A stretch of 11,259 bases of DNA from Bacteroidota bacterium (GCA_022708005.1 JAKIZN010000027.1:1-11259), one strand, 5' to 3'; counted from the stretch's first letter, positions 1-7,943 are shown. The notes: generated from the sequence alone by a model not told the origin. Numbers and translations: made by a program.

Positions 1-386
1 CCGCCGAAGTGATGTCGCTTCATAACGCCTTGAAATCCTTTGCCTTTGCTTGTGCCACTAATTTTAATTTTGTCGCCTTTCGCAAATTGCTCGACTGTCA
101 ATACATCGCCAACTTGATATTCGCTTACCATATTGCGAAACTCTTTCAAGTATCTTCTGGGAGTAACGTTAGCCTTCTTGAATGCTCCCATTAGTGGCTT
201 TGTGATTTTTCTTTCTTCTTTATCAAGAAATCCAACTTGAACAGCCTTGTAGCCATCGCGATCGGGAGTGCGCACCAAGATAACTGGGCAAGGACCTGCT
301 TCCACAACTGTTACCGGAATAGCTATTCCGTCGTCTGAAAATATACTCGTCATCCCGAGCTTTCTACCTAAAAGTGCTGATTTCAT
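1..386 (-). CDS. rplC: 50S ribosomal protein L3, N-terminal part (cut by window edge)
   Basis: The first 128 residues of ribosomal protein L3 are visible; the family is usually about 205-215 residues, so the C-terminal third lies outside the window. The translation opens MKSALLGRKLGMTSIF, the standard L3 start, and reaches GTSKGKGFQGVMKRHHFGG, the conserved segment before the long loop that reaches the peptidyl-transferase region of the large subunit. L3 binds 23S rRNA early in 50S assembly. The ATG at 384-386 is supported by an AAGGAGA Shine-Dalgarno sequence 8 nt upstream that overlaps the rpsJ stop codon. It is the last visible gene of the rpsL-to-rplC operon; rplD would be expected next. 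Identity is certain. Confidence 0.97.
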   Translation of the reverse strand, partial: MKSALLGRKLGMTSIFSDDGIAIPVTVVEAGPCPVILVRTPDRDGYKAVQVGFLDKEERKITKPLMGAFKKANVTPRRYLKEFRNMVSEYQVGDVLTVEQFAKGDKIKISGTSKGKGFQGVMKRHHFG

Positions 387-394
387 TCGATCTT

Positions 395-401
395 TCTCCT
401 T
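395..401 (-). promoter_or_regulatory. rplC ribosome binding site overlapping the rpsJ stop
   Basis: On the minus strand AAGGAGA lies 8 nt before the rplC ATG, and its first two bases are part of the rpsJ TAA stop (400-402). Ribosomes finishing rpsJ would end on top of the rplC initiation site, so translational coupling of S10 and L3 is likely. The coupling is inferred from the layout. Confidence 0.8.
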
Positions 402-708
402 AAACCTTTACTTCCACATCCACGCCTGCGGGTATTTCCAATCTCATTAGAGCGTCGATTGTCTTTTGAGTAGAACTAAAAATATCTATCAATCTTTTAT
501 GAACTCTTGTCTCGAACTGCTCACGCGATTTTTTATCAACGTGAGGAGAACGGTTTACAGTATAAACGCTGCGACGGGTTGGCAGTGGTATCGGACCCGA
601 TACCACTGCACCTGTCTGCTTTACTGTCCGAACTATTCTCTCGGTCGATTTGTCAATCAGATTATGGTCGAATGATTTTAACTTTATTCTTATTCTTTGT
701 GTTGCCAC
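400..708 (-). CDS. rpsJ: 30S ribosomal protein S10 / NusE
   Basis: This 102-residue protein has normal S10 length. It carries the hallmark [14 protein letters not shown] start, the GPIPLPTRR loop and a [15 protein letters not shown] segment. S10 sits in the 30S head and, as NusE, joins NusB in antitermination complexes in well-studied bacteria. The start is GTG at 706-708, with AAGGA at 717-721 giving 8-nt spacing. The reading frame is closed by a TGA at 724-726 and holds no ATG in between, so GTG is the only good choice. It lies 45 nt after tuf and 13 nt before rplC. In E. coli rpsJ opens its own operon; here it is joined to the str genes. Confidence 0.97.
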   Translation of the reverse strand: MATQRIRIKLKSFDHNLIDKSTERIVRTVKQTGAVVSGPIPLPTRRSVYTVNRSPHVDKKSREQFETRVHKRLIDIFSSTQKTIDALMRLEIPAGVDVEVKV

Positions 709-753
709 TTTACTTTTCCTTAATCATTCCTAAAATAATTAGGAGAAATAGTA

Positions 754-1965
754 TTATTCAATAATTTTTGTTACAACGCCAGCGCCAACTGTTCTGCCGC
801 CTTCGCGAATAGCGAATCTCAAACCTTCTTCCATAGCAACTGGAGTGATAAGTTCGATTTCCAAGTTGTCTAAGTTATCGCCGGGCATAACCATTTCAAC
901 ACCACTTGGCAAGTGAAGCGAACCAGTTACGTCTGTTGTTCTGAAATAGAACTGCGGACGGTAGCCGTTGAAGAATGGAGTATGGCGACCGCCTTCTTCT
1001 TTCTTCAATACGTAAACTTGAGCGTTGAATTTGTGGTGAGGAGTAATTGAACCCGGTTTTGCAATAACCATACCGCGTTCGATTTCTTTCTTATCGACGC
1101 CACGCAACAAAAGACCGACGTTATCGCCTGCTTGACCTTCATCAAGAAGTTTGCGGAACATTTCAACGCCTGTGCAAGTAGTTTTCTTTTGCAAGCCAAA
1201 GCCAACAAGTTCAACTTCTTCAGAGACTTTTACGATACCGCGTTCAATTCTACCTGTTGCAACTGTGCCACGACCAGTAATAGAGAATACGTCCTCAACT
1301 GGCATCAAGAATGGCTTATCAACTTCGCGCTGTGGAGTTGGGATATAAGTATCTACTTGCGACATCAATTCGTAGATGCACTGCAATCTTTCGTCATCAG
1401 CAGTAGAGCTTTCGTCTGAACCTGCTTCTAATGCTCTAAGAGCCGAGCCGCGAACGATTGGAATATCATCGCCTGGGAATTGGTATGAAGATAGCAATTC
1501 ACGAAGTTCCATTTCAACGAGTTCGAGAAGTTCTGGGTCAGCAATATCTACTTTATTTAAGAACACAACGATTCTTGGCACACCAACTTGGCGAGCAAGC
1601 AAGATGTGTTCGCGAGTCTGAGGCATAGGACCATCAGTAGCAGCGCAAACGAGAATAGCGCCGTCCATTTGGGCAGCACCAGTAATCATGTTCTTTACAT
1701 AGTCGGCGTGACCGGGGCAATCTACGTGAGCATAGTGTCTGTTTTCTGTTTCGTATTCAACGTGAGAAGTAGCAATCGTGATCCCGCGTGCTTTTTCTTC
1801 TGGTGCGTTGTCGATAGAATCGAAGGATCTTACTTCGCCTTTTGCTAATTTTTTGAACAGACCTACTGTGATAGCGGCGGTAAGAGTTGTTTTACCGTGG
1901 TCTACGTGTCCGATTGTTCCTATATTTACGTGCGGTTTGGAACGATCAAATTTTTCTTTAGCCAT
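754..1965 (-). CDS. tuf: Elongation factor Tu
   Basis: EF-Tu delivers aminoacyl-tRNA to the ribosome as a GTP complex. All GTPase motifs are present: GHVDHGKT (residues 19-26), RGITI (60-64) with the effector Thr63, DCPGH (82-86) with the catalytic His86, NKVD (137-140) and SAL (174-176). Domains 2 and 3 follow ([29 protein letters not shown]) and the C-terminus [13 protein letters not shown] is intact. At 403 residues it is about nine longer than E. coli EF-Tu. One extra residue lies before the [12 protein letters not shown] stretch and about eight acidic/serine-rich residues ([10 protein letters not shown] region, about 181-190) lie just after the SAL motif. The ATG has AAGGAG 8 nt upstream. 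It lies between fusA and rpsJ in the same operon. Confidence 0.98.
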   Translation of the reverse strand: MAKEKFDRSKPHVNIGTIGHVDHGKTTLTAAITVGLFKKLAKGEVRSFDSIDNAPEEKARGITIATSHVEYETENRHYAHVDCPGHADYVKNMITGAAQMDGAILVCAATDGPMPQTREHILLARQVGVPRIVVFLNKVDIADPELLELVEMELRELLSSYQFPGDDIPIVRGSALRALEAGSDESSTADDERLQCIYELMSQVDTYIPTPQREVDKPFLMPVEDVFSITGRGTVATGRIERGIVKVSEEVELVGFGLQKKTTCTGVEMFRKLLDEGQAGDNVGLLLRGVDKKEIERGMVIAKPGSITPHHKFNAQVYVLKKEEGGRHTPFFNGYRPQFYFRTTDVTGSLHLPSGVEMVMPGDNLDNLEIELITPVAMEEGLRFAIREGGRTVGAGVVTKIIE

Positions 1966-1973
1966 TTTAAAAG

Positions 1974-1979
1974 CTCCTT
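1974..1979 (-). promoter_or_regulatory. tuf ribosome binding site
   Basis: A full AAGGAG stands 8 nt before the tuf ATG in an otherwise AT-only fusA-tuf gap. It is among the strongest Shine-Dalgarno sequences in the operon, fitting the high EF-Tu demand. I saw no separate promoter in this 54-nt gap. Confidence 0.75.
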
Positions 1980-2019
1980 AAAATTTTAAATACATTTAAA
2001 CAATACATATATATAATAA

Positions 2020-4077
2020 TTAATAGTGTCCATTTTTTTGTATAGCCGGTTCATAGTGCGAAAACGTCATCGTGTAAACAGCCCTCCCTTGACTTTGCGA
2101 ACGGAGTTTTGTTACATATCCGAACATCTCTGAAAGTGGAGCTACACAGCTTATTACTTGCATCGTTCCTCTTTGCGAAATGCCTTCGATCCGTCCTCGC
2201 CTAGCGTTCATATCAGAGATAATATCGCCCATATATTCATCTGGCGATACCACTTCGACCTTGAAAACCGGTTCGAGCAATATGGGATTGGCTTGTCTTA
2301 AGGCATCTTTCACTGCAATAGTTGCTGCAATTTTATATGCCATTTCTGTCGATTCGCCATCCACATATTTGGAGTCGATTAGCCTTACTTCAACGTCCAT
2401 CATCGGATAACCGTTTGGACCCACATTTAGCGCCTCTTTGGCGCCTTGCTGAAGTGCGACTGTGTATAATTCATCTAACTGCTTATTAGAAATTTCATTT
2501 TTAACTACGATGCCCTCGCCTCTGCCAGTTGGCTTCAAAATCAGCTTTACATAACCATATTGGTTTTTGCTGCCCGTTGTTCTATCGAACAGTCCTTCCT
2601 GCTCAACTTCTTTTCCAACTGTTTCGCGGTAAGCCACCATTGGTTTGCCAGCCTTAGCTGGGACATTAAACTCGCGTGCGAGCCTATCGACCATAATTTC
2701 TAAATGAAGTTCGCCGACGCCGCTAATTATAACTTGACCGCTTTCCTCATCAGTTTTAAATTGAAAAGTTGGGTCTTCGTCTGCGAGCTTGCCTAATGCT
2801 TCGAGCAATCTTTCTTGGTCAGATAGCGTTCTTGCTTCTACCGATTGATTTATCACTGGCTCTAAAAATCTTATTTTTTCAAATAATATTGGCTGATTCT
2901 GGTCGCATAGCGTATCGCCAGTTTTGGCAAATCGCAGACCGGGAATAGCGACAATATCGCCAGCAGTTGCTTCTTGTATTTCTTCTCTTCGGTTAGCGTA
3001 TAATTTCAATATTTTTAGAATTTTTTCCTTTTTATCTGCACCGGGATTCAATTTTGATTCGCCGAGTTTTAAAACACCTGAATAAATTCTAATAATCGAA
3101 ACTCGCCCCACATAAGGATCGGTTAGCACTTTAAACACCAAAGCTGAAAAAGCTTCATCATCTTTCGGCAAACGCTCGATTTTTTTATCTGGATTTTTAA
3201 TATCAAACCCAAATGCAGGCTCAATTTCCAATGGAGAAGGAAGATAATCTATGACTGCATCTATAAGCGGTTGCACGCCCACATTCTTTAGCGATGCACC
3301 CGTCAGCACAGGCACGATTTCCAAGTCAAGCACTCCTTTCTTCAAGGCAATTTTAAGTTCATTTTCGCTAATTGGTTCGCCACTAAGATACTTATCTATA
3401 AGAGCGTCATCAAGTTCGGCAATTTTTTCAATCATCGACTGCCTTGCTTCCTCTGCCTTATGCCTCCAATCTTCTGGGATTTCGCCTTCGGTTTGCACCG
3501 AGCCTTGCGACTCCGCCGAAAAGAACATTGCCTTCATTTTGAAAAGGTCGATAACTCCTTTGAAATTATCTTCCGAGCCAATCGGTATTTCGACAGCAAC
3601 GGGGTTAGCCCCGAGCCTATCGCGAATCATATCAAGCACTTTATAGAAGTTCGCCCCTGTCCTATCCATTTTATTAACGAATGCTATTCGAGGCACTCTA
3701 TATTCATCGGCTTGATGCCATACCGTCTCACTTTGCGGTTCAACTCCGCCGACAGCACAGAATATCGCAATTGCTCCATCTAAGACTCGCAACGAACGTT
3801 GCACTTCGGCTGTAAAATCGACGTGACCGGGAGTATCGATAATATTTATCAAATAATCTTTCCAGACAACTGGCGTGCAAGCCGACATAATAGTAATACC
3901 ACGCTCTTTTTCTTGCTCCATAAAGTCCATAAAGGCATTACCTTCATCGACTTCGCCCAGCTTATGCAAATATCCTGAGTAGAACAAGATTCGCTCGGTG
4001 GTGGTCGTCTTGCCTGCGTCGATATGAGCCATTATTCCGATGTTTCTGATGTTTGCTTTATTACTTGTTATCGGCAT
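2020..4077 (-). CDS. fusA: Elongation factor G
   Basis: EF-G drives GTP-dependent translocation and, with RRF, ribosome recycling. Counting from the chosen ATG the protein has 685 residues, near the usual 690-700. The P-loop AHIDAGKT is at 17-24, ERGIT at 58-62, DTPGH at 81-85 and NKMD at 135-138. Domain II-V signatures follow, including [10 protein letters not shown], the domain IV GRGEGIV and [10 protein letters not shown] segments, and ARRGRIEG near the C-terminus. The open frame extends four codons upstream to a TTG at 4087-4089, but the ATG at 4075-4077 gives the usual [20 protein letters not shown] start. Neither start has a visible Shine-Dalgarno sequence. The gap is 50 nt after rpsG and 54 nt before tuf. 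Confidence 0.97.
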   Translation of the reverse strand: MPITSNKANIRNIGIMAHIDAGKTTTTERILFYSGYLHKLGEVDEGNAFMDFMEQEKERGITIMSACTPVVWKDYLINIIDTPGHVDFTAEVQRSLRVLDGAIAIFCAVGGVEPQSETVWHQADEYRVPRIAFVNKMDRTGANFYKVLDMIRDRLGANPVAVEIPIGSEDNFKGVIDLFKMKAMFFSAESQGSVQTEGEIPEDWRHKAEEARQSMIEKIAELDDALIDKYLSGEPISENELKIALKKGVLDLEIVPVLTGASLKNVGVQPLIDAVIDYLPSPLEIEPAFGFDIKNPDKKIERLPKDDEAFSALVFKVLTDPYVGRVSIIRIYSGVLKLGESKLNPGADKKEKILKILKLYANRREEIQEATAGDIVAIPGLRFAKTGDTLCDQNQPILFEKIRFLEPVINQSVEARTLSDQERLLEALGKLADEDPTFQFKTDEESGQVIISGVGELHLEIMVDRLAREFNVPAKAGKPMVAYRETVGKEVEQEGLFDRTTGSKNQYGYVKLILKPTGRGEGIVVKNEISNKQLDELYTVALQQGAKEALNVGPNGYPMMDVEVRLIDSKYVDGESTEMAYKIAATIAVKDALRQANPILLEPVFKVEVVSPDEYMGDIISDMNARRGRIEGISQRGTMQVISCVAPLSEMFGYVTKLRSQSQGRAVYTMTFSHYEPAIQKNGHY

Positions 4078-4127
4078 AATTACACACAATCAGGCTAATA
4101 AATTGACAAAGAACGTAAAAATAAAAA

Positions 4128-4595
4128 CTACCATTTGAAATGAGCAAAAGCTTTATTTGCTTCTGCCATTCTATGGGTATCTTCCCGCTTTTTCACCGCA
4201 GAGCCTTCGCCTTTGGAAGCAGCCATAAATTCGGCAGCCAGACGCAAAGCCATCGAATGATCGCGACGGGCTTTAGCATAATTTTTAAGCCAGCGGATAG
4301 CAAGAGCTATACGTCTTTCCTCGCGGACATCAACGGGAACTTGATAAGTAGCACCACCAACACGGCGAGAGCGCACTTCAAGAAGTGGAGCCACATTTTG
4401 CATAGCCTTGTGGAACACTTCAAGCGGGTCTTGCTTCGATCTTTCTGCAATCATATCGAAAGCGTCATAGACTATCCTGCGAGCAGTATTTTTCTTCCCG
4501 TCAAGCATAATATTATTAATGAACCTCGATACAATCGGATCGCCATACTTCGGATCCGGTAATAGTGGGTGTTTTTCTGCCCTTCTCTTTCTCAT
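4128..4595 (-). CDS. rpsG: 30S ribosomal protein S7
   Basis: A 155-residue protein of standard S7 length, the primary binder of the 3' major domain of 16S rRNA. It opens [19 protein letters not shown] and contains [17 protein letters not shown] and the RRxxALRWL-like [12 protein letters not shown] helix, then the C-terminal [21 protein letters not shown] that contacts the E-site tRNA. The ATG at 4593-4595 has only a weak AAGAGA-type Shine-Dalgarno sequence. It lies 33 nt after rpsL. In E. coli S7 represses the str operon by binding the rpsL-rpsG gap; the 33-nt gap here is short for such a structure and I could not see an equivalent. Confidence 0.97.
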   Translation of the reverse strand: MRKRRAEKHPLLPDPKYGDPIVSRFINNIMLDGKKNTARRIVYDAFDMIAERSKQDPLEVFHKAMQNVAPLLEVRSRRVGGATYQVPVDVREERRIALAIRWLKNYAKARRDHSMALRLAAEFMAASKGEGSAVKKREDTHRMAEANKAFAHFKW

Positions 4596-4628
4596 ATCTT
4601 TCTCTTAATTCATTTTTTCGTTAGTAAA

Positions 4629-5033
4629 TTACTTTTTACCAGCAGGTGCGCCAGCTTTCCCAGCTTTTGGACGCTTCGAACCATATTTAGAGCGACCTTG
4701 CTTCCTGCCATCTACGCCCTGAGTGTCAGCTGTACCACGGATTATGTGATAACGAACACCCGGCAAATCTTTCACTCTGCCGCCGCGAACAAAGACTATT
4801 GAGTGCTCTTGAAGGTTATGCCCTTCACCCGGAATATATGCCGTAACTTCTATTTGGTTCGACAATCTCACGCGAGCAACTTTCCTTAATGCCGAGTTCG
4901 GTTTTTTCGGCGTTGTTGTGTAAACACGAGTACAAACTCCCCTTCTCTGAGGACAGTTGTCCAGAGCGGGCGACTTACTTTTATAGGTAACTTTTTTCCT
5001 ACCTTTTCTAATTAATTGGCTTATCGTTGGCAC
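4629..5033 (-). CDS. rpsL: 30S ribosomal protein S12
   Basis: S12 lies at the decoding centre and controls accuracy. The [10 protein letters not shown] loop (42-51) carries both lysines (43 and 44) whose changes give streptomycin resistance in other bacteria, so this is the sensitive-type sequence. [10 protein letters not shown] (88-96) holds Asp89, the residue methylthiolated by RimO where that enzyme exists. The universal core ends at KRPKA (120-124) and is followed by a 10-residue Gly/Ala/Lys tail ([10 protein letters not shown]) absent in E. coli. The start is GTG at 5031-5033. A TGA directly upstream in frame rules out anything longer, and GGAGA lies 7 nt away. It is the first gene of the operon. 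Confidence 0.97.
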   Translation of the reverse strand: MPTISQLIRKGRKKVTYKSKSPALDNCPQRRGVCTRVYTTTPKKPNSALRKVARVRLSNQIEVTAYIPGEGHNLQEHSIVFVRGGRVKDLPGVRYHIIRGTADTQGVDGRKQGRSKYGSKRPKAGKAGAPAGKK

Positions 5034-5040
5034 TCAAACG

Positions 5041-5045
5041 TCTCC
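5041..5045 (-). promoter_or_regulatory. rpsL ribosome binding site fixing a GTG start
   Basis: GGAGA on the minus strand stands 7 nt before the GTG start of rpsL. Together with the in-frame TGA at 5034-5036 it fixes the non-AUG start. Confidence 0.75.
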
Positions 5046-5085
5046 AATTTATAACTTTTTTAAAATTTCCTTGTTACAGAGCTAG

Positions 5086-5117
5086 CAAAACTACGGAATA
5101 TTTTTTTTTAATCCAAA
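5086..5117 (-). promoter_or_regulatory. Bacteroidota-type promoter of the rpsL operon
   Basis: Reading on the minus strand, TTTG (5117-5114) is followed after exactly 20 nt by TAGTTTTG (5093-5086). This matches the TTTG / TAnnTTTG consensus known for the primary sigma factor of Bacteroides and Flavobacterium. Transcription would begin near 5079, leaving a leader of about 45 nt before the rpsL GTG. The DNA just upstream (5122-5155) carries A-runs of 5, 7 and 8 on the transcribed-sense strand, placed where an UP element would be, and another run of 9 A lies inside the spacer. The consensus match is seen directly; use as promoter is inferred. Confidence 0.6.
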
Positions 5118-5307
5118 TAAATTTTTGATTTTTTTGAAAATATGTTGTTTTTTTTACTTTTTATTGCAAATTATGGCAAATAGCAAACATTCTTGCGAAC
5201 TATGCACTTAAGAAATATTTGACTGTAACAATAAATTTTATGATTTTTTGAGGATTTGCGGCTATTATTTTTTAGATTTCGCGAAAAGCTATTTTGCCCC
5301 CACCATT

Positions 5308-7722
5308 CTATTCCATCAGGAAACCATACTCATATACTTTTGGCTCAATCTTGCGAGACAAAAATTTCAGCTTCTTTTGTAGGCAATGTAGTAATTTAGC
5401 ATAACGCTCATCTTCGCTCTTGCTGTTCATTCTGCCTAAATCATTTCGACCTTGAAAGTATTCTTTTATATCATACAGCGAAGCATTTACATCGCAATTC
5501 GGCTGACTATGGTAATATTGCCATAGCCGTCGCCCTGCATTAAATACCGCTTGGGATTCTTCCGAAAATTCTAACGGCGACGTGCGCGGCTCTGCGTCAT
5601 CATACAAACCGTTGCTTTCCTCCGGCTTTAATTTCCCTTGCAAAAACTTGCTCATAAAATTACTATCAAATTTCTCACGCGAGCTAACTTCCTGCTCTGT
5701 AAAAGGTATCCAATGATTTACGCCATTTTTTGATGATATTTTATTCTGACTATGAAATAAAGTAAAAGCGAGGCAATCATTTTGAAACTCTATATCCTTC
5801 TCCCACTTATTATTAGGATATAAAAATTGGTCTCTATCGTTCAGCCAAGTAGATGCAATGCAATGACGAACAGAAAAATATACAGAAATTGGGATAATAT
5901 TGCGCTTTGAGACCACAAAGCAATATCGCTCTTGTTGCTTACTGAGAATCGCTAATTGGGTATTGTGCTGAATATCTGGAGCACAGCTAACCATCAGCCC
6001 TATTTCGCTGCCAGCCGGCTTATTGAAATCCACTATCCACTTATTAATGCTCTGCGGCAAATTGCCGTAAAACCTCTTCTTGCCTAAATATTTTCTATCT
6101 TTATCATAAACAGCGCAAACAACCCGTTTCATCCTCTCTTTTTTGCTCAAATCCCAAAACGTAAAGCCTATTGGAAACTTACCCTTCACATTATCGAAAG
6201 TGTTCGCTGGAACAACAAAACCTTTCATATATTTTGCTAAAAAATACTCTCTAAACTTAACAAAATTCGTCCCTTGAACAAATTTTAGCGTTGAAAATTG
6301 TGCCAGCAAGCAACCGGGTATCTTATCATACACTATCGACATAAATAGTGCAAAAATTTCATTAGAAGCATTGCCGATTTTTGATTTATAATAATCATTC
6401 GCTTTGTGAATAATCGAAACTCCTGCTTTGTTCTTGCCAGTCCCAGCTATTGTAGTGGCTGTAGTCGCTTCCGCATAAGGTGGATTAATATAAATAATTA
6501 GCTTCGCTCGCTTTATAGGATCTTTGATTATATTTTGCAATGGCTGCGGCAATTTCTCAAAATCATCATTCAAAAAATCAAATTGAAAAACATGCTCTTC
6601 TAATAAATTCGCTCCATTCTTAATGCGGTCTTTCATCACCTCCACATCTTGCTTATCAAGAGTAGAAGCCCAAATATTATATTTGTTCGTCAAACCGTGA
6701 AGCAAATTCCCTGTGCCAGTGGCACAATCCCACACGTAATATTCGTCTTGCCAGTCGCTACCCAAAGCGTCGGCTATATATCGCTGAGACAGCTCTACCC
6801 ATATCTGCGGTGTAAAAAAGCTACCCTTACGCTCCCGAATATCCTGCGGAACTAACAAATCTCGACGCTCAACTATATAATCCCAATATTCCTCTCGTGG
6901 AGGACGCTCATAACGATTCCAAAATTGAGTATGAGCCAATTGACCATCCAAAAATGATGTACTTTTCGAGACAAACATCCCCATCTCGTCAAATTTCCTA
7001 TCCAATTCATAGTGGTCACGCTTCAGCAATACAAATAATTTCTCTTTCAAAGTGAAATTATCTTGTGAAAGCAAATCTGCAAGGTAAAAATCGCCATCGA
7101 TAATATTTGATTTCTTCGCTATTTCCCAATTTACTGCAATAGATGGCTTTACGTCTTTTAGCCATTTATTATAAATAATCATAAAATTATTTTTATCTAT
7201 TTGGGTCTTGCTTATGCCAAATTTCCCAACTACAAAATTTTCCTTGATGAACTTTTTTAGCTCACGCTCGTCGCCATCATATTCAAAAACAAGGAGACTA
7301 TCATCTATAATTGCAGATACTTTTTTATGGATTAATTTAAATTCTTTGCTATCGTAATTTGATGGTGCTACGTTCCAATTAAAATCGTTAATATAAAAAA
7401 TATCGCTGATTTCGCTGTATTGTATAAAAGCAATTTTTTCGCTATCGAAGGCGCCCAACATCGCAGGTGGCAGATATTTATCGAAAATTCTGGCTTTGCC
7501 GATAGTGAGAATTAATTGCGATAGCGACTTGCAAACATCAGAATCGCCCGTTTTAGCCTCAGCCCATAGAAGTGATTCTTGCTCTAAAGCATTTTGCCCG
7601 CTTTGGTGCATCGCAACACAAAAATCAATATCGCCGATTATTCTGGTGCAATCATATTGCCAAAAAATATCCTGCGCTACCCTATTCTTTAGCTCTTCTT
7701 CTCTGATGTTCTGATATTTCAT
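5308..7722 (-). CDS. Probable type IIG restriction-modification enzyme (adenine-N6 DNA methyltransferase with N-terminal nuclease-like region)
   Basis: An 804-residue protein with a gamma-class adenine-N6 methyltransferase core. RKGSFFTPQIWVELSQRY (298-315) is motif X-like, DCATGTGN (332-339) is the SAM-binding motif I, FDFLND (381-386) is motif III-like and INPPY (412-416) is catalytic motif IV (N413-Y416). Residues from about 600 to 804 are likely target recognition. The N-terminus has D31/D33 followed by WAEAK (E55, K57) and Q69-L70, the D...ExK spacing of PD-(D/E)xK nucleases. Nuclease plus methylase plus recognition in one chain is the type IIG layout. No separate endonuclease, methylase or specificity gene is adjacent. 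The ATG start has no Shine-Dalgarno sequence. The methylase call is firm; the nuclease is inferred from the motif, so a solitary methylase remains possible. The recognition site cannot be read from the sequence. Confidence 0.85.
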   Translation of the reverse strand: MKYQNIREEELKNRVAQDIFWQYDCTRIIGDIDFCVAMHQSGQNALEQESLLWAEAKTGDSDVCKSLSQLILTIGKARIFDKYLPPAMLGAFDSEKIAFIQYSEISDIFYINDFNWNVAPSNYDSKEFKLIHKKVSAIIDDSLLVFEYDGDERELKKFIKENFVVGKFGISKTQIDKNNFMIIYNKWLKDVKPSIAVNWEIAKKSNIIDGDFYLADLLSQDNFTLKEKLFVLLKRDHYELDRKFDEMGMFVSKSTSFLDGQLAHTQFWNRYERPPREEYWDYIVERRDLLVPQDIRERKGSFFTPQIWVELSQRYIADALGSDWQDEYYVWDCATGTGNLLHGLTNKYNIWASTLDKQDVEVMKDRIKNGANLLEEHVFQFDFLNDDFEKLPQPLQNIIKDPIKRAKLIIYINPPYAEATTATTIAGTGKNKAGVSIIHKANDYYKSKIGNASNEIFALFMSIVYDKIPGCLLAQFSTLKFVQGTNFVKFREYFLAKYMKGFVVPANTFDNVKGKFPIGFTFWDLSKKERMKRVVCAVYDKDRKYLGKKRFYGNLPQSINKWIVDFNKPAGSEIGLMVSCAPDIQHNTQLAILSKQQERYCFVVSKRNIIPISVYFSVRHCIASTWLNDRDQFLYPNNKWEKDIEFQNDCLAFTLFHSQNKISSKNGVNHWIPFTEQEVSSREKFDSNFMSKFLQGKLKPEESNGLYDDAEPRTSPLEFSEESQAVFNAGRRLWQYYHSQPNCDVNASLYDIKEYFQGRNDLGRMNSKSEDERYAKLLHCLQKKLKFLSRKIEPKVYEYGFLME

Positions 7723-7753
7723 ATAATTAACAAAATTGAGTAACCCTATTTCC

Positions 7754-7761
7754 CAAATATA
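7754..7761 (-). promoter_or_regulatory. Candidate -7 element for the restriction gene
   Basis: TATATTTG on the minus strand fits TAnnTTTG and would start a leader of about 25 nt before the ATG at 7722. The nearest upstream TTTG is only 12 nt away, too close for a normal -33 element, so the match is half a promoter. In this AT-rich DNA a chance match is plausible. Confidence 0.3.
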
Positions 7762-7876
7762 AGATTATTTTTGCAAAATATGGGAAGAATAATTTTGCGG
7801 TTTGTCCTATAAATCGCTATTTCTCTGCCCATTATAAAAATTCGTAACAAATGAAATTATTTTTCGTATTTCGACA

Positions 7877-7888
7877 TTTATCGATAAA
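7877..7888. repeat. 12-bp perfect palindrome TTTATCGATAAA
   Basis: TTTATCGATAAA reads identically on both strands and lies 22 bp upstream of the larger inverted repeat, in the tetR upstream region. It could be a second protein-binding site, but its half-sites do not match those of the larger repeat. Short AT-rich palindromes also arise by chance. Confidence 0.35.
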
Positions 7889-7910
7889 ATAATACTTGTT
7901 TTGTGTCGTT

Positions 7911-7929
7911 AAAAACTAAATTAGTTTTT
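7911..7929. promoter_or_regulatory. Candidate TetR operator: perfect 9-bp inverted repeat
   Basis: AAAAACTAA and TTAGTTTTT flank a single central A, a perfect 19-bp dyad ending 24 bp before the tetR start codon. A third half-site-like TAGTTTTG follows at 7931-7938. TetR-family dimers typically bind 15-30 bp dyads in their own promoters, and this one overlaps the likely -7 region (TTTG at 7900-7903, 18 nt, then TAGTTTTTG). Binding here would block transcription of tetR and the efflux genes behind it. The dyad is seen directly; the role is inferred. Confidence 0.55.
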
Positions 7930-7943
7930 GTAGTTTTGTAAAA

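Larger units (their letters stand above)
5034..5307. other. 274-bp intergenic region between the restriction gene and rpsL
   Basis: Both flanking genes are on the minus strand. The rpsL-proximal part holds the leader, promoter and A-tracts described separately. The distal part (about 5160-5300) is AT-rich with three GCAAA copies at 5166, 5176 and 5183 (plus strand) and a 10-bp TTTCGCGAAA palindrome at 5277-5286. I see no open reading frame, RNA gene or U-tract hairpin here. Read-through from the upstream restriction gene into rpsL therefore cannot be excluded. Confidence 0.6.

Noticed and set aside
1966..2019. Separate promoter or terminator between fusA and tuf
   Set aside because: The gap is AT-only with small self-complementary runs, but it has no TTTG/TAnnTTTG pair and no GC stem.
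3251..3646. 131-codon open frame on the plus strand opposite fusA
   Set aside because: It is fully antisense to conserved EF-G sequence, has serine-rich shadow composition and no ribosome binding site.
4078..4089. Upstream TTG start adding four residues to EF-G
   Set aside because: It has no Shine-Dalgarno sequence and adds MCVI before the conserved N-terminus; the internal ATG gives the normal EF-G start.
4140..4562. 140-codon open frame on the plus strand opposite rpsG
   Set aside because: It is antisense to the conserved S7 gene over almost its entire length and resembles no known protein.
5166..5187. Three GCAAA copies as an iteron-like or regulatory repeat
   Set aside because: The units are only 5 bp with unequal spacing (10 and 7), which is expected by chance in AT-rich DNA.
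5277..5286. TTTCGCGAAA palindrome after the restriction gene as an intrinsic terminator
   Set aside because: It is a loopless 10-bp palindrome and is followed by A-rich, not T-rich, sequence on the transcribed strand, so it does not fit an intrinsic terminator.
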